This document shows, one piece after another, positions 43,191-52,576 of a stretch of DNA of 64,000 nucleotides (position 1 is the stretch's first letter; the number at the start of each line of letters is the position of its first letter). Under the pieces are notes generated by a model that searched no databases, had not been told where the DNA came from, and worked only from the letters and a program-made list of their open reading frames with translations. The DNA comes from Halomicrobium sp. LC1Hm (GTDB taxonomy: Archaea; Halobacteriota; Halobacteria; Halobacteriales; Haloarculaceae), in assembly GCF_009617995.1 (NCBI RefSeq), contig NZ_CP044129.1, positions 806,001 to 870,000 of the forward strand, written 5' to 3'. Both the position numbers and the translations under genes were made by a program.

Positions 43191-44036
43191 GGGACGAACA
43201 CTACTCGTCCAATAGGCCCGTGTGAGCGCAGCTACTTCGGACCGGAACGCACTCATATCGATCGGATCGCTCCCGTGAAAGAGTCGCTTGTGTTCTTCGC
43301 GAACGATGTCTTCGAGGGCGAGGGCGTACAGCCGATCAAATGTGACTGGGTGGCCGCGATCGTCGAGCTTCGCCGCGAGTTTCTCAAAGCGACGCTCGGT
43401 TGCGTACTTCTTGGCGAGTGTCTGTGCATCGGCCTCGACCGGGACAGTGTCGTCGACTTCCTGGAAGTCTGGATGCAGGAGTTTCGCGCGCTGGCCGCGC
43501 TTGTTCGTGAGGACGACGCCCTCGGCTGGCCCATCGGAGAACTGAGAGTCGGGAATCTCGTATGACGACGGGTCGAAGTACTTCGCCGGCCGTTCACGCT
43601 CGATCACTGGGACGGTCTGAAAGCCGAGTCGCTCGAAGATCTGTTCGACTCGATCGGGTGGGAGAAACCGCCCCGCATCGTCAGACCACACGTCGAAACC
43701 CAGGAACGAGGGCGTCTGATCCCAGTCGTAGTCGATAGTGTGGTGGTGCATCGCTTCGCCGAAGAAGGTGATCGCTTCGACGTCGTCGACAGCGTTTCTG
43801 AGCGCGTCACGATCGAGATTCGTCTGGACGTGACGGACGGCGTGCTGATACGGACCGGGCACGTCCTCGTGATCGTCGTAGATGCGGCTTCGATCACCGA
43901 ACTGGAGGAGACCCGACGACTGGAGGTGAAATCTGAAATTCGCGCCGTCGACTTTTTCCAGGAGCCAGAGATGCCCCTCTCGAAGGAGATCATCTGGTGC
44001 GTCTGCAACGCGCGGGATCGACGGGAATTGTTTCAT
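42828..44036 (-). CDS. RNA ligase-type nucleotidyltransferase with 3' read-through
   Basis: 402 residues. Adenylation motif K-x-D-G as LEKVDGANFRF (Lys about 28), GEAMHHHTIDYDW, FLGFDVW, GPAEGVVLTNKRGQRAKLLHP: a covalent ligase domain as in RNA ligases. The family-like part ends about residue 280 (DMSAFRSEVAALTRAYW). The last ~120 residues are encoded on the reverse of the coupling ATPase gene and show no ligase character, so the original stop seems lost by recombination near 43191-43215. Substrate unknown; repair of cleaved tRNA or RNA is plausible. Confidence 0.75.
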   Translation of the reverse strand: MKQFPSIPRVADAPDDLLREGHLWLLEKVDGANFRFHLQSSGLLQFGDRSRIYDDHEDVPGPYQHAVRHVQTNLDRDALRNAVDDVEAITFFGEAMHHHTIDYDWDQTPSFLGFDVWSDDAGRFLPPDRVEQIFERLGFQTVPVIERERPAKYFDPSSYEIPDSQFSDGPAEGVVLTNKRGQRAKLLHPDFQEVDDTVPVEADAQTLAKKYATERRFEKLAAKLDDRGHPVTFDRLYALALEDIVREEHKRLFHGSDPIDMSAFRSEVAALTRAYWTSSVRPSLGLIYQIPHLLDRIEPRTARFVDPELTHWRTLGIRLLDTWLTFQWLIECGENLVALRVGHRDPERFVRVTGSHLIEVLWSRSAQIVIDAFGLDGHPDRPLLVEADHVDPTAFVLVHLFL

Positions 44037-44843
44037 TGGCTCGTGGGTCTATCGGTGACGTTGAGTCGACGGGCTATGATTCTAGGGAGGCCAGAAGAAA
44101 GCCTGCGTCACATCACCCTCTTTGACCCCTGGGTGCGCCCGAAACTACGCGTTGAACAGAGCAATTCCCAACCTTGGAAAATCGCCCCGGAAGTGGTGCT
44201 GTGTTGTGAGGACAATGGCGACTAGGAAGGGGTGAACCGGGGGTTTCGTGTGCTGCGGAGATCATCCTGAATCGACGACGAGGGGGTGCTGGCGTCTACG
44301 AAAGCCCGAATTCGGTTCGTCGAGGGGCGTCGATAACAGACAAGGTTCTGATACTGGGTATCGAAAAAGGCGTCCAAGTTTAGTCACGTCCTGGGGTTTT
44401 GCCTATCCTTAGGAGTAGTATGAGATGTGAGAGGTGTCGAGGAGTGCAACAGGGCCACTCACTTAGCTCCCCGAATTCGACCGTCTAAGCGACGCCGACT
44501 GCGCCGCGCGCATCGATGCCACGCAAAATCGGGTTTCTAGGAACGAATTGGACGCTTCTTTCTCTTACTACCGGCCAGAATCTCCAAGGTTGGATTTGGA
44601 CCGTTTTGACTGCTTCACTTATAAATGGCAAAACTGTTCAGTGCTATCTCATAGGAAGTGTGTACGCCAGTCGAATCAGTTGAAGAAGCGCCGTTCCTTT
44701 CTGAGAAGACAGCGGAAATCTGGTGTGGCCCAACAGACAGAGCCAAGAAATCCACCGGCAAGAGGAGAAAGGTTTAAACCAACATCGAAATAACAAATCA
44801 TTCAGGAACGATGGAGACCCTTTCTACTTCCCGCTGACCGGGG
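44037..44843. other. 800-bp region without supported gene
   Basis: Only short open frames with codon use unlike the neighbours (for example 44548-44793). Average base content is more AT-rich than the flanks. No tRNA, IS end or repeat family recognised until the 78-bp palindromic element at 44902. Confidence 0.5.
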
Positions 44844-44901
44844 AGCCTGCGCGGGCACTATCCCTGGCAGTATGAACTGTTCCGTAGCGCCAGGTATCTC
44901 A

Positions 44902-44979
44902 TACTGCCGGCTGTAACTTCGTGAAGATCTTCGCCACCTCGGGGTGGCGAAATCGTTCACAGATGTACAGCCGGTAGTA
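44902..44979 (-). repeat. 78-bp palindromic element, copy 1
   Basis: TACTGCCGGCTGTAAC ... TACAGCCGGTAGTA, with inner arms GATCTTCGCCACC / GGTGGCGAAATCG. Flanked by TCA on both sides (44899-44901 and 44980-44982), a 3-bp target duplication. Reverse orientation relative to copies 2 and 3. It lies upstream of hflX. A second piece of an end (CTGGCAGTATGAAC) is at 44869-44882. Confidence 0.75.
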
Positions 44980-45061
44980 TCAGGCAGGATAGTCGCCGAC
45001 TGTCCGCTTGGAACGACACCCGTGGGTCGTCCGCCACAGTGGACGGTCATCCGTCACTCGC

Positions 45062-46354
45062 ATGCAAATACAGAACACACGACTCGCTGGCGAACGTGCA
45101 GTAGTCGCCTCGCGCAACGCCGTTGAGCAACCAGATTCGACAGAGATCGAACGCCTCGCCACAGCCGCTGGCTACGAGATTGTCGCAACGATCACGCAAC
45201 GTCGCCGCGAAGACCCGGGCACGTGGCTCGGGAGCGGCAAAGCCGAGGAGGTCGCCGACCACGCCGAGACGACCGACGCCGACGCAGTAATCGTCGACGG
45301 CGGGCTCTCACCGGGCCAGTACGCGAACTTCATCGAGCTCCTTCCACCCGGCGTCGAGTTGGTCGACCGCTATCGGTTGGTACTCGACATCTTTGCCGAG
45401 GGGGCTGGAGACCGCAGAGCGGCCCTGCAAGTGGAGGCCGCTACGCTGGAGTATCAACTTCCCCGACTCCGACAGGTCACCGAAGAGTCGTTACTGAACC
45501 GGGCCACGGAGAAGGGGTCGCCCGTCCTCGATTTCGAGCGTCGAATCGACCGGATCGAAGCGAAACTCGACGACCTCTCGGCAGCGGCTCGCGAACGTCG
45601 AGAACAGCGTCGTCACTCAGGCTTCGGACTCGTCACGATCGCCGGCTACACGAACGCCGGGAAGACGACGCTCCTGCATCGCCTCGCAGATGAACTCGCG
45701 ATCGACGAGCATGGATCCCCTCATCAGGATCTGACCACGACGGCACCGGCTGCGGACGAACTGTTCGTCACCCTGGAGACGGTCACCCGTCGCGGTGCTG
45801 TTGCTGGCATAGACGTGCTCTACACTGACACTGTTGGACTGATCGATGGACTCCCACACGACCTCGTGGAATCGTTCAGCGCCACCCTCGATGAGGTCGC
45901 CGCGGGCGACGTTGTGCTGCTCGTCGTTGATGCTACAGACGACCCCGAACGAATCAGCGAGAAGGTCACGATTGCGCGAGAAGCATTCGACGAGCTACGC
46001 GCCGAACTCGTCGTCGTCCTCAACAAGGTCGACCTCGTCGACGACGTAGCTGAGAGACAGCGGGCCGTGCAGGAACTTTCTGCACACACAGTTCCGGTGA
46101 GTGCCCTCGAAGGGACTGGAATCGACCGGCTTCACGAACAGATCCACGAGGCGCTGCCGACCGAACGAGCGACGTTCACGGTAGGTAATACCGCTGCGAC
46201 GCAGCAATTTCTCTCGTGGGCCCACGAACAGGGAGCCGTCGAGACGCGCTACGAGAACGATGTCGTTCACGTCACGCTCGAAGCCCGCCCGAACCGGATC
46301 GAGCAGGCCCGGAGCCGTGTCGAAGATATCTCCGAACAGGAGGGCAACATCTGA
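45062..46354 (+). CDS. hflX: HflX-type GTPase
   Basis: 430 residues from ATG at 45062 (the frame opens at 45008). N-terminal HflX domain: VDGGLSPGQYANFIELLPPGVELVDRYRLVLDIFAEGAGDRRA in adjacent parts, then coiled-coil QVEAATLEYQLPRL. G domain: G1 GYTNAGKTT, G3 DTVGLIDGLP, G4 NKVD, G5 VSALEG. HflX binds the 50S ribosomal subunit and rescues stalled ribosomes in bacteria; archaeal homologues bind ribosomes too. Complete chromosomal-type gene. Confidence 0.93.
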   Translation: MQIQNTRLAGERAVVASRNAVEQPDSTEIERLATAAGYEIVATITQRRREDPGTWLGSGKAEEVADHAETTDADAVIVDGGLSPGQYANFIELLPPGVELVDRYRLVLDIFAEGAGDRRAALQVEAATLEYQLPRLRQVTEESLLNRATEKGSPVLDFERRIDRIEAKLDDLSAAARERREQRRHSGFGLVTIAGYTNAGKTTLLHRLADELAIDEHGSPHQDLTTTAPAADELFVTLETVTRRGAVAGIDVLYTDTVGLIDGLPHDLVESFSATLDEVAAGDVVLLVVDATDDPERISEKVTIAREAFDELRAELVVVLNKVDLVDDVAERQRAVQELSAHTVPVSALEGTGIDRLHEQIHEALPTERATFTVGNTAATQQFLSWAHEQGAVETRYENDVVHVTLEARPNRIEQARSRVEDISEQEGNI

Positions 46355-46485
46355 TCGAGACGGTGTTTCGATCGCTCGGTCGTGGGTGACGAAAGTCTCA
46401 CGCAGGGGTGTCCCGCTCGCCACCAGTCTCCACTCGACGGGTGGTTTCAATATCAGTGCTGAGCTGACAGTGTATACGAAGGACA

Positions 46486-47409
46486 ATGTCAGAGACTCGT
46501 TTGGCGACTGAGATCTTTCACCTGCTCGCTGACGACACCCGGGTCGAGATTCTTCGTGCTGTTGCCGTGGCACAGTACGAACTCGAACAGGTCGGATCGG
46601 GGGCTGCGGAACTCGCGTTTTCGGAGATTTACGACCACGTCGACGTAGAGAACACGTCGAAGTTGTCCTACCATCTCGGCGAACTCACGGGGACCTACCT
46701 GCGGAAGAGCGACGACGGATACTCGCTGTCACACGCTGGTGAGCGAATCGTTCGATTCATCCTGTCGGGGAATTACGAACAGCCGGCGTCGTTCGGGCCT
46801 GAACCGGTCGCTGGAATCTGCGTCTTCTGCGGTGAGGAAACACTGGAGGCGAGCCTCTCACACCAGTTTTTCCGTATCGACTGTACGCAGTATGAACAAC
46901 AGGTCGTGGGCCAGCCGATCACGCCGGCACAGGTCGAGACCCACGACGGCGACTCGCTCGTCCAGAGCGTCAAGCTGCGCAGTGCAGAGGACGCCAGACA
47001 GATCCGACGCGGGATGTGTCCCGAATGTGGCGCAGATCTGTCTGCGGAGGTGATCGAGATCCCCGAAAGTCCGTTGCCCGATGCCGATTCGTTCCTTGTG
47101 GCAAGTACCTGTGAGGCGTGCCTCCGGGAGTACAACAGCCCATTGACCTACAGCGTCGTCTATCACCCGGCATCGGTTGCCTTTCACTGGGATCGTGGGA
47201 TCGATGTGACTGCGCGAGGTATCTGGGAGTTCCACGAGCACCTCTACGAGGGGCGGTGGACATCCGAACAGATTGCGTCTGACCCCGAGGAATACAGAGT
47301 CGTTTTGCGTCACGGGGAGGACGAGGTTCGGCTCGCTCTCGATGCAACCGCGACGGTCGTGCGGACAGAGCGCGTGCGAGGTGAGAGCGGTGAGTTTCGG
47401 AAGTCTTGA
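46486..47409 (+). CDS. ArsR-type winged-helix regulator with zinc-binding C-terminal region
   Basis: 307 residues. N-terminal ArsR-like winged helix: IFHLLADDTRVEILRAVAV, then KLSYHLGELTGTYL. The C-terminal part has two cysteine pairs, CVFCGEE and CPECGAD, and a third CEACLRE, probably zinc-bound (the haloarchaeal DUF7351-like arrangement). Such proteins are common transcription regulators in haloarchaea; target unknown. 131 bases after hflX, no shared operon evident. Confidence 0.8.
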   Translation: MSETRLATEIFHLLADDTRVEILRAVAVAQYELEQVGSGAAELAFSEIYDHVDVENTSKLSYHLGELTGTYLRKSDDGYSLSHAGERIVRFILSGNYEQPASFGPEPVAGICVFCGEETLEASLSHQFFRIDCTQYEQQVVGQPITPAQVETHDGDSLVQSVKLRSAEDARQIRRGMCPECGADLSAEVIEIPESPLPDADSFLVASTCEACLREYNSPLTYSVVYHPASVAFHWDRGIDVTARGIWEFHEHLYEGRWTSEQIASDPEEYRVVLRHGEDEVRLALDATATVVRTERVRGESGEFRKS

Positions 47410-47607
47410 CAGAACCGTTACTTGAATGGCGCTGAGTGGATGACGGTACTTGTTGCGGGAATCTGTAAATATCGGTGTTAAGATCGAATTATCCCGTTTT
47501 CTGCTCGACGCCAGTTTTGTAACAAGTTCGATAAATTATCAATTATCCGATGTTTTTATTGGTGTTGGTGGTCCGACCCATAGTCGCTGTCAGCGAAGAA
47601 CCAAATC

Positions 47608-48309
47608 ATGCAATCGAGCAATTCCACCGACCCGACAACCCAGCAGTATCAAACACACAACGAGGAGACTGATCGACAACGGTCGACACAGCGGCGTTCG
47701 AAGTCGGCCGGAGAGATTGCCGACACGTACGCTGATGTCGCTGGCAAAATCGCACGGTGGCGATGGCTCGACCAGCTCTTCGCCGGTCGGTATCGTCGCC
47801 GTCAATTCGAGCACGCCAGCGGCCGAGTACTCGACGTTGCCTGTGGTACTGGACGGAACTTTCGCTATCTTCCGTCTTCGAGCACCGTCGTCGGCATCGA
47901 CATCACCGACGCGATGCTCGGTCACGCCCGCGACGAACTTGAGCGACTCGGGCTAGACGGTCGTGTCCACCAGATGGACGCCGAGGCACTCGCCTTCTCC
48001 GACGATAGCTTCGACACCGTGATCTCGTCGTTTTCCACGTGTACGTTCCCCGATCCAGTTGCCGCGCTTCGAGAGATGGAGCGTGTCTGTGCCCCCAGCG
48101 GCGAGATGTTGCTGCTCGAACACGGTCGTAGCGACGCCGCGCCACTCGCCTGGCTCCAGGACCGGCGCGCAGAATCACACTACGAGAAGAACGGCTGCCG
48201 ACTGAACCACGACCCGCTGGAGACCGTCGAGCAGGCCGGTCTCACGGTTGAGAGCACCTCATCCGCGTTCTTCGGTGTCATCACCACCGTCAACGCCACC
48301 CCGAGGTGA
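47608..48309 (+). CDS. Class I SAM-dependent methyltransferase
   Basis: 233 residues. Motif I VLDVACGTGRN, motif II VVGIDITDAML, then MDAEALAFSDDSFDTVISSF and ERVCAPSGEMLLLEHG: a Rossmann methyltransferase close to the UbiE/methyltransf_11 type. The N-terminal 40 residues are polar and probably disordered. Substrate (quinone, lipid or small molecule) cannot be told. A TATA-like TTTTTATTGG near 47552 lies 55 bases upstream. Confidence 0.87.
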   Translation: MQSSNSTDPTTQQYQTHNEETDRQRSTQRRSKSAGEIADTYADVAGKIARWRWLDQLFAGRYRRRQFEHASGRVLDVACGTGRNFRYLPSSSTVVGIDITDAMLGHARDELERLGLDGRVHQMDAEALAFSDDSFDTVISSFSTCTFPDPVAALREMERVCAPSGEMLLLEHGRSDAAPLAWLQDRRAESHYEKNGCRLNHDPLETVEQAGLTVESTSSAFFGVITTVNATPR

Positions 48310-48316
48310 TCATCAG

Positions 48317-48484
48317 ATGAACACTCAGACGATGGCGCAGGCGCTCGCACGCCGACTCGACTACCAGATCCACACACTCCACGGTACCACCATGGACGCA
48401 CCACACCTGACACGGTATGAATCGGACTCAGTACTGACATTGCAACTGATCTCGACTGCTGTCCCGGAGGCAGTGTATGTCTAA
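48317..48484 (+). CDS. Small hypothetical protein between methyltransferase and protease
   Basis: 55 residues from ATG at 48317 (MNTQTMAQALARRLDYQIHTL). Overlaps the start of the next gene by 8 bases and starts 7 bases after the previous stop, so it would fit an operon. No family recognised and composition is only moderately haloarchaeal; it may be a leader peptide or not translated. Confidence 0.35.
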   Translation: MNTQTMAQALARRLDYQIHTLHGTTMDAPHLTRYESDSVLTLQLISTAVPEAVYV

Positions 48485-49427
48485 CGTTCGCTCTCGCCTG
48501 CGGTCGGTCATCTGGAGCAAGCAAGACGGCCGCACTCGCGCCGTCTGGCGCATACTTGTGCCGCTCCTTGCAGGCTTTCTCGTATTGCAATTCGTGAGTA
48601 CGGCAGCGTTCACGTTCGACCTGAATAGCGGCGATATGATGCTGGCTGCTTTCGGTGGGACGACAGTCGTCATGGTCGCTTTGCTTGGCCTCTTCGCCCG
48701 TCATTTGGATCACCGGCCAGTCCGTGAGTACGGCTATCGTCTCTCACGCTCCTGGTGGTACGACCTCGTCGTCGGTATCGGACTCGGAATGATCGTCGTC
48801 GCACTGACGTTCGTGATCGGGCGTTACACCAACTCGTTGCGAGTGACCGGTACTGGACTCCTCCCGGAGACCGCTTCGGTCGGACGCTTCCTGCTGTTCT
48901 TCGCCGCGTTTGCCGGTGTCGCATTCTACGAGGAGTACATCTACCGTGGGTCGTTTGTCACGAACGCAGTCGAGGGGCTCTCCGCTCGCGGCATCAGTGG
49001 CCCAGTCGCAACCACCCTCGCAGTGCTTACAAGCACACTCGCGTTCGCCGCGATACACGTTCCCGGAGCCATTGCCGGGGAGGCCAATATCTCGCTCGTC
49101 CTCGTGAAGACGGGGTTACTCGGCGGCCTGCTCGGAATCGCGTACATCTGGACGGACGAGCTCGCGTTCCCGATGGGCGTACACCTCGGCGTGAACTACG
49201 CGCTGATGAACGTCTTCGGCATCGGCGCTGCGAAAGTGTCTGGCGTTCCGACCGTGCTGACAGTCGAACACACCACGACGGGGCTGTGGAGTCCGGCCCG
49301 CGGCATTCCGATCTTCCTCGCGGTACTGGTCGGATACGTCCTCGTGTTCGCGTGGGCACGATGGCGTGACGCCGAGCCCACCGCTCGGACACGCAACAAC
49401 CACGTCCACGGGAATTCTGACTCATGA
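48477..49427 (+). CDS. CPBP-family intramembrane protease
   Basis: 316 residues, eight hydrophobic segments. Motif 1 EEYIYRG (E-E-x3-R) follows FAAFAGVAFY; motif 2 is AFAAIHV with the second metal/active His; motif 3 is PMGVHLGVNYALMN. This is the CPBP (CAAX protease and bacteriocin-processing) glutamic endopeptidase family in the membrane. Substrate unknown. Overlaps the next gene by 4 bases (ATGA), suggesting common transcription. Confidence 0.88.
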   Translation: MSNVRSRLRSVIWSKQDGRTRAVWRILVPLLAGFLVLQFVSTAAFTFDLNSGDMMLAAFGGTTVVMVALLGLFARHLDHRPVREYGYRLSRSWWYDLVVGIGLGMIVVALTFVIGRYTNSLRVTGTGLLPETASVGRFLLFFAAFAGVAFYEEYIYRGSFVTNAVEGLSARGISGPVATTLAVLTSTLAFAAIHVPGAIAGEANISLVLVKTGLLGGLLGIAYIWTDELAFPMGVHLGVNYALMNVFGIGAAKVSGVPTVLTVEHTTTGLWSPARGIPIFLAVLVGYVLVFAWARWRDAEPTARTRNNHVHGNSDS

Positions 49428-50716
49428 GACGACCACAGTCCTCCACGAGGAACGACAGCACAGATCGAACCACGAGACGGTCGTTCCTTGCCGGCCTCGG
49501 CAGCCTCGGACTCGCCGGCCTCGGAACGTCCCCCGGTCAAGCGAGTGCGAGGAGCGACGCTCAGCGTGGCGGCTCACAGTCGGTTGGCGGGCTATTCACT
49601 GATTCGGAGGAACTCGAAGCGTTCGTCGATGACGTGATGGCCGACCGGATCGGGACGACGACGCCCGGAGCCACCATCGCAATCGTCTCGGGGGAGACAC
49701 CGATCCTCACCAAAGGCTACGGCACTGCAAACACCGACGTGGACGCCCCAGTTCGGGCCAACGAGACGGTGTTCCGTGTCGGATCAGTCGGCAAACTCGT
49801 AACCTACACGGCGGTGATGCAGGGTGTCGAACAAGGTGTACTCGATCTCGACACCGACGTCAACTCGTATCTCGGCGACTCCACTGTCTCGGTTCCGGAG
49901 ACGGACGACGATCCCGTGACGCTCCGACATCTCGGCACCCACACTGCTGGATTCGAGTCCTTGCTCGACCCTGATATCGTCGCCGATCCAGCGGCTGTCG
50001 ATTCGCTGGAGAGCGTCCTCGTCGACCAGCAACCCGAGCGCATCCGTCCGCCCGGTGAACTCGTCGGGTACTCGAACTACGGTGCTGGGCTCGCAGGCCA
50101 CATCGTCGCCCGGGCTCACGACACGACGTTCGAGGACTACGTTCAGTCCGAAATCTTCGAGCCGCTGGAGATGACCCACAGCACGTTCGCCCAGCCCGTT
50201 CCGTCCGATCAGCCGGGCACTCTCGCTGCCCCGCACATCCGTGACGGCGAGTCGTTCCTGCCAGCCGACGACGTATACATCAATATGCGCGCTGCAGGGT
50301 CGCTGAGCGCGACGGCGACAGACATGGCCGCGTTCATGCAGGCACACCTCAGTGATGGTGCATTCGGAGACGGTCAGATCCTCGATGCAGAAACCGTCGA
50401 TACCATGCACAGTCGCCACCACGTCCGTCACCCGGCCGTCACGAACTGGCGCTACGGGTTTCACGAGTACGGCGACTCGAACGCCAACCTCGTCGGTCAC
50501 TCCGGTGCGACGGTCAATTTCACGAGCTACCTGCTGCTCGCGCCAGACCACGACATCGGGATCTTCGTCGCCTACAACAGCAAGCCGAGTGAGTTACGGG
50601 GCCACGAGGAGAAAGCCCCGACCTTCAGGGCGGGGATGAATCCGACAACTCCTACGCAATCCACCGTTCGATTGCTCGGCTGGATATTCCACGCTCCAAT
50701 CCATACTCTCAAGTAA
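49424..50716 (+). pseudogene. Tat-exported beta-lactamase-like serine hydrolase, 3' end replaced by IS
   Basis: Tat signal TTRRSFLAGLGSLGLAGLG. Active serine and lysine in GSVGK (Ser about 121, Lys 124) and the Y-x-N motif in GYSNYG (about 216-218), as in class C beta-lactamase/esterase and DD-peptidase-like proteins. Native sequence runs to about residue 388 (IFVAYNSKPSE). The last ~40 codons (EKAPTFRAGMNPT... to 50716) come from the left end of TnpB element 2. The normal C-terminal domain is gone and not found beyond the IS, so the product is probably impaired. Confidence 0.82.
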
Positions 50717-52073
50717 CTCTGACTACATAGGTTACGTATGGCGAAGCAGGTCGTTACCCGCACCTACACTGCTTCCATTAGGAACCAGCAGCGGGTGTCT
50801 GACGACCTTGATTCGCTCGGGTTCGCAGCCTCGAAACTCTGGAACGTCGGACGGTGGGTCTGCGACCGAGTGTGGTCTGAAATCGGCCACATTCCCAGTC
50901 ACAACGAACTCACCACCTACCTGAAGTCGCACGAACGCTACGATGACCTGCATTCTCAGTCAAGTCAGCGAGTCCTTCAAGAACTCGCTGAAGCGTTCAA
51001 CGGCTGGTACGGCAAACGACGCAACGGAGACACGAGAGCCAACCCGCCGAAGTACCGCAAACACGGCGACGACCACCCCCGAAGCACGGTCACGTTCAAA
51101 GCCGCTGGCTTCAAACTCGACACCAACTACGAGCGAGTCCGCCTCAGCAAAGGCTCGAACCTCAAAGCATACTGGTCGGATTTCATCCTCTGCGAATACC
51201 AGACTCGTCCCGACGTTGACCTCTCCACCGTCGAGACCGTGCAACAGGTTCGGGCTGTCTGGACCGGCGACGAGTGGGAACTCCACTTCGTCTGCAAAGT
51301 CGAGATCGAGGTTTCTGAAGCACCCGGTGAGAAGACCGTGGGTGTTGACCTCGGCATCAACAACTTCGCCGCACTCGCCTACGAAGACGGTCACAGCGAA
51401 CTGTACCCGCTCAACTGCTTGAAGCAGGACGACTACTACTTCAGCAAGCGACTCGCCCAATGTGACGATTCTAACTCCGAGCAAGCTACGCGGTTGAACC
51501 AGAAGAACTCGGCTCGTCGCACTCACTACTTCCACACGCTCTCGAAACACATCGTTCAGCGATGTGTGGACGAAGGTGTTGGTACGATCGTGGTTGGCGA
51601 CCTCTCCGGCATCCGCGAGGACGAGGAGAACAGCGAGTCGAAGAACTGGGGGAATCACGGCAATCTCGACCTGCATTCGTGGGCGTTCGACCGCTTCACT
51701 TCGATGCTTGCGTACAAAGCCGAGATGGACGGCATCACGGTCAAGCAAGTGTCTGAGCGGGATACGTCGAAGTCGTGTTCGTGTTGTGGTCGGAAGCGGA
51801 AGGCGAACCGCGTGGAGCGTGGGTTGTACGTCTGTGATGAGTGTGAGACGGTGGCGAACGCGGATGTGAACGGTGCTGAGAACATCCGGCAGAAAGTATC
51901 TCCGAATCCTCACGGAGAGGATAGGAGTAACGGCTGGTTGGCACAGCCATCGACGTTCTTGTTTGACAAGGAAACTGGTGCGTTCGCACCTCAAGAACAG
52001 ATCACGTCGTAAACCACAATATCCCAACGGCGGTCGGGAATCCTCGCCCTTCAGAGCGGGGAGGATGTCAAAG
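50605..52073 (+). mobile_element. TnpB-only IS200/IS605-family element 2
   Basis: Left end near 50605 with hairpin CCCCGACCTTCAGGGCGGGG (50611-50630 area). Right end near 52073 with CCTCGCCCTTCAGAGCGGGG followed by AGGATGTCAAAG. Contains one intact tnpB, no tnpA. The reverse of its right tip occurs at 21469-21484. It separates fragments of two unrelated genes, so DNA was lost beside it. Confidence 0.75.
50738..52012 (+). CDS. tnpB: TnpB, RNA-guided nuclease of element 2
   Basis: 424 residues. RuvC-like residues: Asp in GVDLGINNFAAL, Glu in VVGDLSGIRED (the acidic residue position), Asp in NADVNGAENI. Zinc finger: KSCSCCGRKRK and YVCDECETV. It differs clearly from the tnpB at 21758 and belongs to another subgroup. 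A right-end RNA would guide it. Intact. Confidence 0.9.
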   Translation: MAKQVVTRTYTASIRNQQRVSDDLDSLGFAASKLWNVGRWVCDRVWSEIGHIPSHNELTTYLKSHERYDDLHSQSSQRVLQELAEAFNGWYGKRRNGDTRANPPKYRKHGDDHPRSTVTFKAAGFKLDTNYERVRLSKGSNLKAYWSDFILCEYQTRPDVDLSTVETVQQVRAVWTGDEWELHFVCKVEIEVSEAPGEKTVGVDLGINNFAALAYEDGHSELYPLNCLKQDDYYFSKRLAQCDDSNSEQATRLNQKNSARRTHYFHTLSKHIVQRCVDEGVGTIVVGDLSGIREDEENSESKNWGNHGNLDLHSWAFDRFTSMLAYKAEMDGITVKQVSERDTSKSCSCCGRKRKANRVERGLYVCDECETVANADVNGAENIRQKVSPNPHGEDRSNGWLAQPSTFLFDKETGAFAPQEQITS

Positions 52074-52217
52074 GCAGCCGTCGAAGTGGGATACTACAGC
52101 GAACCACGTGCAGCGACACACGAAGACGTCGCAACGGCTGTCGGGATTGCACCGACGACGGCTGGCTCACACCTCCGGAAAATCGAATCGCGAGTGTTCG
52201 GAGCGCTCGTTCGGTGA
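52074..52217 (+). pseudogene. C-terminal fragment of a Bat-type HTH regulator
   Basis: Encodes VEVGYYSEPRAATHEDVATAVGIAPTTAGSHLRKIESRVFGALV in consecutive parts, then TGA at 52215. This is the typical HTH_10 end of Bat-like regulators; all upstream sequence is missing because of TnpB element 2. Confidence 0.75.
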
Positions 52218-52235
52218 CGCATACTGCCGTCGGCA

Positions 52236-52551
52236 GTCTCCCCGACGGACGGGGCCAATATCGCATTCGAGAAACACGGAGAAGGGCCGGCCGCTGATCC
52301 TCCTTCACGGTGGATCGCCACCCCAGTACTCGAACCCGATCGTCCCCCGGTTCGCCGGAGAGCACACCGTCATCGTCCCCCATCGACGTGGAGTCGGTAA
52401 CAGTGGTGATACGGAAGAGCATTGCCGTGATCGGGGAGTCGAAGACGTACGTGCGATCATCGACGGCGGCCCGACAGAAGCGCCCGATCGCGTCACAGCA
52501 GCGGTTCACGCCTTTATTCAGGGGCGAGAAACACCACCCACCGGACGGTAG
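52236..52551 (+). pseudogene. Alpha/beta hydrolase relic
   Basis: SPTDGANIAFEKHGEGP in one frame is followed after a frameshift by PLILLHGGSPPQYSNPIVP and HTVIVPHRRGVGNSGD in the next. VEDVRAIIDG and then the C-terminal-type APDRVTAAVHAFI follow without the catalytic middle. Frameshift plus internal deletion. Confidence 0.65.
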
Positions 52552-52576
52552 GGGTTCGCAGCGAACCGACCTCAGA

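Noticed and set aside
44548-44793. 81-residue open frame in the empty 44-kb region
   Set aside because: Composition rich in Ser, Arg, Gln and Cys, unlike haloarchaeal proteins; no neighbour or motif supports it.
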